Below are positions 56,650 to 64,000 of a stretch of DNA of 64,000 nt, piece by piece. Location: assembly GCA_963995525.1 (NCBI GenBank), contig OZ023217.1, positions 1,160,029 to 1,224,028 on the forward strand, written 5' to 3'. The position numbers were made by a program, and so were the translations under genes. Under the pieces are notes generated by a model that saw nothing but the letters and a program-made list of their open reading frames with translations, was not told where the DNA came from and did not search any database. Source of the stretch: Escarpia spicata. Taxonomy: Eukaryota > Annelida > Polychaeta > Sabellida > Siboglinidae. The stretch's first letter is position 1. The number at the start of each line of letters is the position of its first letter.

Positions 56650-58478
56650 TCAGCTTGACTTTTGTTTTGGTTTCTTGCTTTTTGTCACCACCAATCCAAT
56701 AAATGTTGCTGTGGAACAGAAGTACGTGATTTATTACATACATTTCATAACAGACAAGTTCATAAACTATCTTAATGTCCAAATATGTAACATAATATAA
56801 TATGTAACATAATATAATATGTAACAGAAAACAGTATGTAACAGAATATAATATGTAACATAATATAATAAGTAACAGAATATAATATGTAACATAATAT
56901 AATTTGTAACATAATATAATATGTAACAGAATATAATATGTAACAGAATATAATATGTAACAGAATATAATATGTAACAGAATATAATTTGTAACATAAT
57001 ATAATTTGTAACATAATATAATATGTAACATAATATAATATGTAACATAATATAATATGTAACATAATATAATATGTAACAGAAAACAATATGTAACAGA
57101 ATATAATATGTAACATAATATAATAAGTAACAGAATATAATATGTAACATAATATAATTTGTAACATAATATAATATGTAACAGAATATAATATGTAACA
57201 GAATATAATATGTAACATAATATAATATGTAACAGAATATAATATGTAACAGAATATAATTTGTAACATAATATAATTTGTAACATAATATAATATGTAA
57301 CAGAATATAATATGTAACAGAATATAATATGTAACAGAATATAATATGTAACATAATATAATATGTAACAGACTATATTTCTGAAGCACACACATCATCC
57401 AGAAGAATCTGAGCCCAGAGACACATCAACATTAGTAGTGACTGAGAGACTGGCTGAGCTGAGGTGTGAAGGAGGAACACAGTCAAAACATGGTTCTTTC
57501 TCCATCAAAGCATTTAAAAACCAACTAATTTGTTTCCTTTTGTACTTGTCACCATCAGTTGTGCTTGATGCAGGTTTGGGTGATCACTGATGTCTTCAAT
57601 CAGTTTTATTATGGGTTTCCTTTCCTAGCTAGGCAGCCAGGCCATTGACAGCCATTGAGGGTTTTATGGTGGTTTGAAACAGTACGAAACACTGCATGTT
57701 TGTGAACTTTGTGACCTTGTGAGATCTCCCCTAGTGAATCGGTGAACCTACCAAGGCCAAGCAGAACGATGACTCCTGCAGCTATTGGAACTGCTAATGC
57801 ATAGACTCGTGACGGAAAGTACTGGTGAATGATGTAGTCTTCATCCACGAACGGCTGCCAACCAATGAAACATCTGAGATAGAACACTGATGTCATAAGT
57901 GAGGGTCACAGAACCGTGGACCAGTACATGTATGCAGTTAAAGTTATTTCACAAACAAATTACGAAATGTGGTTTACTGAAACTGAGTTAATTTAAATAT
58001 TCAGCACTTTCTGTGCAATTTATCTCTTGCCTATATGCATTTTATGAATTACAGACTGCAAATTTTGGTAAAATATCTGAAACTGTGAAGTCTTCCCATA
58101 AGTTGTGTTGTATGGGTAACATTACACGCTAGTATTTATCATTTCAAAGGATGAAAACATCTCTGGTTTTCAAATGTGTAATGAAGATGTCTTTAAATAA
58201 AACAGAATGCTTTGTTTATTAAAAATCGTACCATGTGATAGAAAATAATCTCTTACTGCAACAAAGCAACCATACAATACCTAATCAATAGAACCAGCAT
58301 TCATGCAGTGCTTTTATCTTATGTTTGCAGTCATAACATTTTTAGTTTTTGGTAGTAGAGTATTAACAATTAAACACAAATTCCTTACCATGACGACAAT
58401 CCATAATGTATAGTATGTAAAGATAAATCCAGCTGTAGTCATGAGTCCATAGCCGAATGCCTGATCAGAGCCGGTTGC
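56650..58478 (-). CDS. DPM2: DPM2, dolichol-phosphate-mannose synthase subunit 2 (initiator exon not found)
   Basis: Three minus-strand exons with matching phases: 58478-58389, 57854-57752 and 56708-56650. With an initiator Met the protein is 84 residues, the length of human DPM2. It encodes ATGSDQAFGYGLMTTAGFIF, TYYTLWIVVM, PFVDEDYIIHQYFPSRVYAL, AVPIAAGVIVLLGLATFIGL and VVTKSKKPKQKSS. Two hydrophobic hairpin segments flank the PF-DxxxxIHxYFxxRxYA loop, the family signature, and the tail is a lysine-rich ER-type cytosolic end. DPM2 stabilises the DPM1/DPM3 synthase in the ER membrane and supplies Dol-P-Man for N-glycans and GPI anchors. The first exon begins at Ala2 right after a TTTTCAG acceptor, so the ATG lies upstream. 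ATG|GTAAAA at 61872-61870 is a weak candidate. The last intron is filled by a 17-bp array. Confidence 0.93.
56783..57370 (-). repeat. 17-bp AT-rich minisatellite, about 34 copies, DPM2 last intron
   Basis: On the plus strand the unit is ATGTAACATAATATAAT; variants have CAGAATATA or a TTTG/AAAG junction. Minus-strand frames of about 200 codons (YILLHIIFCY) arise because three units make 51 bp with no stop. They are not genes. Confidence 0.96.
57855..58388. other. DPM2 intron; no array or transposon seen
   Basis: Ordinary AT-rich intron with GT-AG ends on the minus strand. Confidence 0.6.
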
Positions 58479-58794
58479 CTGAAAAGTAAGGTACACTACT
58501 GGTATTCCGTTTGTTAAATTAATAGCGTTTATAAGATAGTGAACTTCAGCCACAACCGTCTAGCCCTAGCGTTGGCTAATTTCCTCCTGCATGCGTGAGC
58601 CAATTCTTTCCCTGTCTACTGGAATCATGGATGGATGAAATGAAGTATGGCCCGTACTCAATTTTAGCAAATTTATATAAGTTGAAGTTAATTGGTACTT
58701 TTTAATTAAAACAAACCCTTCTGGTAGTCTCCAACAGTTCAGTCATCACAAATGGCCATATATGTCTACAGCAACAATTGGTAGTCCTTTTGTC

Positions 58795-58895
58795 AGGGTA
58801 TTTACGTCAATGAGAGTTCAGAGATTCAATTCCAGCTCTGGAAACTCCCCTCGACCAATGGTCCAGCGCTCTACCACTCAACCACTCCTCGTGTG
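58795..58895 (-). mobile_element. tRNA-derived SINE head
   Basis: The minus strand reads GAGTGGTTGAGTGGTAGAGC (A-box region), then GCTGGACCATTGGTCGAGGGG, then GCTGGAATTGAATCTC (B-box-like). The middle block is shared with the plus-strand SINE at 46935-47276. Confidence 0.65.
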
Positions 58896-59320
58896 TTTTG
58901 GGGCAATCTTTCACTTAACTGGCCTAAATTATTAGCAGCATCCGTCTTGAAGGTACTCTCTGGGTTGTGGCATAGGGTTAGGGTCAGTAGGATGAACCAA
59001 ATTTGGACCTTTTATACAGTGTTTTCGTACGGAACTGTTAGTATTTCACTAAAACCAACTTTTCTGACAATTTATTATTTTATTTCCACAACATGAGACA
59101 AATAAGTGATAAGGAGTTACAATGTCAATGTGGACATCTTTCGCAAATTTTACTTCAGATTTTTGTGAAAATGGCATGTTTATATTGTTGACACAATCAA
59201 CGAAAAGACCAACTAACAATAATCACAAAATTACTCTTAACCCTAAGGAGTGTCAGCCAGAACTCAACCAAGACCATAGGCATTATAAATAAGGCATACG
59301 ACATGTATAAATAACGGGTT
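58896..59320. other. Spacer; no gene seen
   Basis: AT-rich, with a short GGGTTAGGGT piece near 58973. No recognised content. Confidence 0.45.
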
Positions 59321-61540
59321 TTACTAAAAGGCGCACGACCACGAAGTTAACGAACGACCACGTAATATAGTATGTTGGTAGATAGTTTGGCCGTTGATGG
59401 TATATATATATATGGTTTGTGTGTGCATTATTAAAAATGTTGAGTCTGTATTTCACCCAGGAGTTACACAATTTAGGCATTTTATCCGATCTTCCAGACG
59501 AGTATTGTCTTGGCACAGTAGCGCCACCTGGCGAATGGAACCAGCGAGTTACCACAAGTGATGATAAAAGTTGGGAATTTGTTTACTCCAATGTGTATCT
59601 GTATTTTGACTGGCAAAATGTCCTATGGAAACATCACGCCAGTGCGCATGGTGGCTCTTATGGATTAATTGTTTACATGTTGGGCTAGACTAATCTGGAA
59701 TGAGTTCAATGATGTACTTGATACAATGCTTGGAGGTAGAGAATTCCACTCTTTTATTGTGACTGGGAAAAAGCTGTTTCCAAATATGTTTGTCGAGTGC
59801 CTTATTTATACTAACTGTTTATTATGTTTATGTGAGCATCTGGTGTTGCGTTTGATGTATTGATCTAGTGGAATATCTATGAGGTTATGTTCCATTTGAT
59901 ATAATATGCTAAGTCTTTGGGTTTTTCTTCTTGATTGGAGGGTGTCCCACTGGAGATCTTTAAGTTGTGTTACCGTTCCTGGTTCTCTAGAATAGTTGTT
60001 CTTACAAAATCTGGCGGCTTGTCTCTGGGTGCTTTTTACGAGTTTGATATTTTTTAGGCAATGTGGATCCCATGATGCTGACGCATATTCAAGTATAGGG
60101 CGGACAAGGGTTGTGTAGGCTATGGACTTGATTTGGGTTGGGCATTTATTTAAATTTCTTCTAATAATTCCTAATGTCTGTTGTGCTTTTTTGTGACTGA
60201 GTTGCATTGTATTGTCCAATTTAATGTATTTGATATATGTATGCCAAGATAACAGTGTGATTCAACAGATTTAAGTTGTTGTCCGCAGAAGGTGTAGAGA
60301 TTTGGTGTCGGTTTTCTTGAGGCTATTGTCATTGTGTAACATTTAGTGGGGTTGAATAAGCCATGTGTGTTGCCATTTCCCAAGTTAGAGCAGATCGTTT
60401 TGGAGGACAGATGTTTCTTGGTCAGTTTTAATCAGTGATAATAACAGGCAGTCGTCTGCAAAAAGGCGAACAGTTGAGGAAAGATTGTCTGGCAGGTCGT
60501 TTATGTTAAGTAGGAAAAGTAGGGGCCCCAGTACTGTGCCCTGTGGTACCCCAGAAATGACTCGAGTTGATTTGGATCCATTTATAACAACCTGTTGAGT
60601 TCTTCCTGTAAGGAAGCTATTTATTCATGATGATATCGGGCCTGTGATGCCAGAGTGTTTGAGTTTGTGGATTACCCCCTGGTAGTCTTTTATGTGGAAC
60701 TTTATCAAATGCTTTGGTGAAGTCAAGGATGGCCATGTCTACAGATTTCTTCTCATCAAGGGATTTGCTTATGTCATGGATTGTTTGAATTAATTGTGTT
60801 TCAGTTGATCGTTTGGCATGGAAGTCAGTTAGAATGTGGTGCTGTTCAAGGTGTTTCATAATGTGACTATGTATGACGTGTTCAAGAAGTTTAGAAACCA
60901 CAGGTGTTAAGGATATTGGTCTGTAGTTAGATGTTTCTGCTCTACTTCCTTTCTTAAAAATTGCTGTTACATTGGCTTCTTTCCAGGTATTGGGGACTTG
61001 TCCAGAGTCAACAGATGATTGGAAAATGTAATGTATTATTGGTGCTAGATGAGAGGCATATCTGTTTAAGAAACATGGTGGAATGCCATCTGGTCCTTGC
61101 GATTTAGAAATGTTAATTTTGGAAAGTTGATCAAGTACTCCTTTAAGTGAAATTGTTAGTTTGGGGATTTTTCCATGTGGATTTCTGGCCATATCTGGTA
61201 GGGTGGAATTTCCTTCGTGTGTAAAAACACTTTGGAACTGATTGTTTAAGGCTTCTGCTTTATGTTTGTCATCGCTAATGATGTTACCCGCAATGTTAAG
61301 GTCCCAATACCCTGGTTATCCTGTCTAAGTTTAGAAATGAAGCTCCAAAATGATTTAGGCTTCTCTGTTATTGTTGTTGTCAGGAATTGACTTATGTAGG
61401 ATAGTCTAGCAGAAGAGTGAAGAACATATCTGAAATTTAGCGAGCTGCATACACATGTCTCCTTATGTGCCACCAACAGCCCGCTTAGTTACCAACACTA
61501 CATACATTTTGGTCGTGCGTGGTCGTGCGCCTTTTACTAA
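59321..61540. mobile_element. Segment bounded by 23-bp terminal inverted repeats, containing a LINE
   Basis: AAAAGGCGCACGACCACG at 59326-59343 is inverted as CGTGGTCGTGCGCCTTTT at 61518-61535. The match over 23 bp has one mismatch, and ACT flanks both ends as a possible 3-bp target duplication. It looks like a cut-and-paste DNA element into which the LINE at 59650-61476 inserted, or a host segment framed by two inverted element copies. The frame at 59419-59688 (+) inside it is unassigned. Confidence 0.65.
59650..61476 (-). mobile_element. CR1/L2-group LINE, RT region, 5'-truncated
   Basis: The minus strand encodes KINISKSQGPDGIPPCFLNR, then TWKEANVTAIFKKGSRAETS and NYRPISLTPVVSKLLEHVI, then MAILDFTKAFDKVPHKRL (motif A Asp), a FADD box near 60460, then HCYLGIHISNTLNW and RPILEYASASWDPHCLKN. 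It finishes with LQWDTLQSRRKTQRL. The order is complete for RT palm and thumb, but three frames are needed. It is not the same family as copies A and B. Confidence 0.85.
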
Positions 61541-63127
61541 GTTTTTTAGACAATTTTATTTAGTCATACCGTAAATAACTGGTAGGTACGCCAAGTAAAT
61601 TTTACATTGATATACATATCATTAGCGGCGATAACTAGCGTTATGTGTCCGACTGGCTGGTAGTCTTAAGCATTGTTTCTCTATACTTCTCTTCTAGGGG
61701 TAACCTAGGAGTTGTGCAGCGCGTATTGCGAAGGTGAAGTTCGAAGCATTTGGAAGACCATTTCGCAACACCGTGGGCGATAATATGTTATGATTACGTA
61801 AATATACCGAATACGCCTTCAAAATGATGGCATGTCCAAATTTTCTTTCAACGGATACATCAATTTTACCATGTTTGCTATGCCCGATGCCAAACAGTAA
61901 GAATTGGGATACTGTTCAATGAGATGTATTCTAAACAAGATTCTCATCCACGTCTTTCTGACATGTCAACAATATAGTACTCTTAAAACATACGTTTTGA
62001 TTGGGTGGATGACTTTGAAGTGTCCAATCAAAGCAATTATTACAAAAAATACGGGTTGAGTAGTGGTGCCCTCTAGTGATGAATCATTTAACTCGGTCTT
62101 GAAATGTTTGTAAAACTGATTTAGTTATTTGTGTCGCATTTTCAATCTATCTAAGAAGATTTGTTTACCGAACTGTAGGAACATTACATGAGGTAGGAAG
62201 GTTGTAACATAATACTATAACATTATTATGGTTATTCAAAATGCATGATTCTGACTGCAGCTAAGACTAAGGCTAAGGCTAAGTAAGGCCCAAGCATGAA
62301 TGATAAAATCATAAGGCCATGGCAGGGGTTGACCCATCAACATCTTCTCCCGGTAATCCACTACCGTCATTATAGACGATTTCGTGAATGGTGTGGTGTT
62401 TGTTGCGTGCGCCAGGTGTGCTGGTTGTGACTGTTTATAAAATCAAGTGCAAGTTAAAAACAAACAGAAGTCACTCTTAGACTTATTCTTAGATTCTGAC
62501 AGGGATTCGGTCTGGACCAGGGGCTTTATTTATTCGAAGATTGTCTAGGAGGTTCTTGATCCCTTTACAAGAGAAGTTAATATCTGACATAGATATGTAG
62601 GGACATTCTCCCTCCTAGGGCATGTTGCCAAGATCTGTCATACACTTTTAATAAAAACTGTTTTATTTCATTTCTGATCCTATCCTGACCCACCGGCATC
62701 GGGACAACTCGGCTCACAGGAAGTCGTGCAGATGCTGCTGATTTTGGCCTATAATGGTTCGGCCCAGTGAATTTTATTTTATTTTATTGTGGGCCGTGGA
62801 TAGGACCCCTCTAGAGATGAATTTTTGCCTGTTCTTTTATAATTAGTTACATGGTTTATTAACAGTTATATATTAACATATGATAAGTTGATATATATTT
62901 AAAAAATTTTGTTATCAAAACGCTGTATCTTCATACAGCACATGCCGTCACTCTGTGTAGTTGCACATGCAACCCAGCGGTGCTGATTGGCTGAACATGG
63001 ATATAGAGCAGTTTTGATAAAAAAGACAGATGGCACTTATCGCATTTTGAAAACAAACTCTTTTGTGCATATCGTCTCATGGGGATTTATTGCGTTGTTG
63101 TATAAATTAGATAATATCCTAACTTGA
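61541..63127. other. Spacer upstream of DPM2; no gene seen
   Basis: The DPM2 promoter should lie here or nearby. GACAACTCGGCTCACAGG at 62703-62720 repeats the motif around the (CA)n tract at 12 kb. TAAGGCTAAGGCTAAG near 62265-62282 is a short tandem. Nothing else is supported. Confidence 0.4.
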
Positions 63128-63216
63128 TATGTGTTTAAACAAACGTTTAGTCCTGGTTAGGGCGAAATAAAAAAAATTGCATTTATTGCATTTTGCCCTG
63201 AAACTCTTCATATCTA
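63128..63216 (-). mobile_element. Partial MITE end related to 44190-44850
   Basis: Read on the minus strand: ATATGAAGAGTTTCAGGGC, then a T-rich stretch with TTTATTTCGC, then GACTAAACGTTTGTTTAA. The same order of blocks is at 44190-44265. The opposite end was not found. Confidence 0.6.
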
Positions 63217-63321
63217 AGTGTATAAAAGTTGAAAGTCTGGTGTTCCACCTTGATTTCTTAATAAAATACGAGCATGTGAACATCGTCAACAAAATTATGG
63301 CTAAAAACTGTAATTTCAATA

Positions 63322-63600
63322 GTGTGCTATAATGGTGTTTGGTCGAGCTCACTCTTTACTTTCACTGGTGTCCCCCAGGGCTCGGTGATCTTCCCTGCCC
63401 TGTTCACACCCTACACAGACGACTGTCGTAGCAGCCAGGAGAGCGTCAATTTAATCAAATACAGCAATGACACAGCTATCGTCGACCTATCTGGCTCTGA
63501 TCAAGTGTGTGCGTGTGGTGTAGCTGATTTCACAGGGTGGTGGGGCAATCATTTCATAGACCTGAATGTTCGTAAAACTGAAGAACTCATAATACATTGG
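63322..63600 (+). pseudogene. Rex1-like LINE RT fragment
   Basis: The plus strand encodes TGVPQGSVIFPALFTPYTDD, then NLIKYSNDTAIVDL (FADDT decayed to YSNDT), then FTGWWGNHFIDLNVRKTEE. The arrangement is that of Rex1/Babar RT, as at 16930-18188. The catalytic Asp is lost and both ends are truncated. Confidence 0.75.
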
Positions 63601-63741
63601 TCACGATTCCTTGTTTGTGTTTATACATTTATAATCATTAATCATGAAAAATGTAACCACAGACACCTGTGAATTTACAGTGCAACTAACGTATAGGTTG
63701 TAATTAATTATTGATTGAAAGATTTTGTTTAATTATTTCAG

Positions 63742-64000
63742 ATGACAGCAGCATCACACCAAGTCTCCCAGTAGTTTGTCTGTCTCGTGACGAATGCACA
63801 ACCACTAGAACTGATCAGTCTTCAGCGCCCTTTGGCAGGCAGCTCACCCCAATCAGGTCAACCTCCTCAAATAGGGCCCAGAACAGACAAAGTAAGGCCC
63901 TGAACAGACTAAGTAAGGCATTGAACAGACAAAGTAGTGCCCTGAACAGACAAAGTAAGGCCTTGAACAGACAAAGTAAGGCCCTGAACAGACAAAGTTG
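63742..64000 (+). CDS. Partial exon of an unrecognised gene with a heptapeptide repeat
   Basis: After a TTATTTCAG acceptor, one frame (first full codon GAC at 63744) stays open to the window end. It encodes DDSSITPSLPVVCLSRDECT, then TTRTDQSSAPFGRQLTPIRS, then TSSNRAQNRQ and about six heptads SKALNRQ. Ser/Thr/Pro-rich, then basic, probably disordered. No domain is recognised. The heptads come from a 21-bp tandem repeat that preserves frame. It could also be non-coding repeat DNA that happens to be open. The codons before the repeat, free of stops over about 130 bp and GC-rich, favour coding. Confidence 0.5.
63873..64000 (+). repeat. 21-bp tandem repeat, about 6 copies, running off the window
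   Basis: The unit is AAGGCCCTGAACAGACAAAGT, with variants GGCATTG, AGTGCC and AGACTAAGT. It lies in frame within the open exon above. Confidence 0.93.

Noticed and set aside
56618..57398. Hydrophobic minus-strand frames of 190-257 codons that look like membrane proteins
   Set aside because: Translation of the AT-rich 17-bp array inside a DPM2 intron. Only the last few residues of one frame overlap the true last exon, and in a different frame from DPM2.
58314..58553. DPM2 starting at an ATG at 58553
   Set aside because: The extra residues are intron read-through. A clear TTTTCAG acceptor precedes GCA-ACC-GGC, which aligns with residue 2 of DPM2, so the ATG must be on an upstream exon.
59419..59688. 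Plus-strand 89-codon frame as a host gene
   Set aside because: Lies inside the inverted-repeat-bounded element, has no recognised domain and no clear splice context.

Overview
This is eukaryotic, metazoan DNA. Genes are split by GT-AG introns, LINE, SINE and MITE-like remnants are frequent, and tandem repeats fill a large share of the window. The mix of CR1-like LINEs, a Rex1/Babar-like LINE and very large intronic minisatellites suggests a marine invertebrate, for example a cephalochordate or a lophotrochozoan. The sequence alone does not settle the species.

Four host transcription units can be supported. (1) 1916-5454 (+): the last six exons of a class V PLP-dependent aminotransferase (isopenicillin-N-epimerase-like); its 5' exons lie left of the window. 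(2) 15713-54046 (+): DSN1, a subunit of the kinetochore MIS12 complex, reconstructed from eleven phase-compatible exons over about 38 kb. (3) 56650-58478 (-): DPM2, the small ER-membrane subunit of dolichol-phosphate-mannose synthase, three exons, with the initiator exon not found. It is tail-to-tail with DSN1. (4) 63742-64000 (+): one open exon of an unrecognised gene that encodes a heptapeptide repeat and runs off the window.

Between these lie transposon remnants: two copies of one CR1-like LINE whose ORF1 is an SGNH esterase (1-1830 and 6380-9198, both -), a jockey-type LINE (9271-10775, +), a MULE-like scrap (10778-11002, -), a Rex1-like LINE (16930-18188, +), further LINE pieces (47560-48760 and 59650-61476, both -; 63322-63600, +), foldback or MITE-like elements, and two tRNA-derived SINE copies.

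The striking feature is DSN1. Nearly every one of its introns has been inflated by its own private minisatellite, with units of 89, 51, 32, 60, 54, 22 and 76 bp, plus a GT-rich array. Several arrays abut a splice site and repeat it. The 76-bp array begins exactly at the 5' splice site of exon 10, so every unit recreates a GTAAGT donor. The 32-bp array runs into the 3' splice site of exon 6, so every unit recreates a CAG acceptor followed by the first exon bases. The 89-bp array also contains a recent 3.65-kb tandem duplication of 41 units. A 39-bp array fills the DSN1/DPM2 interval and a 17-bp array fills the last DPM2 intron. Most of the long open reading frames in the window are by-products of these arrays and do not look like genes.
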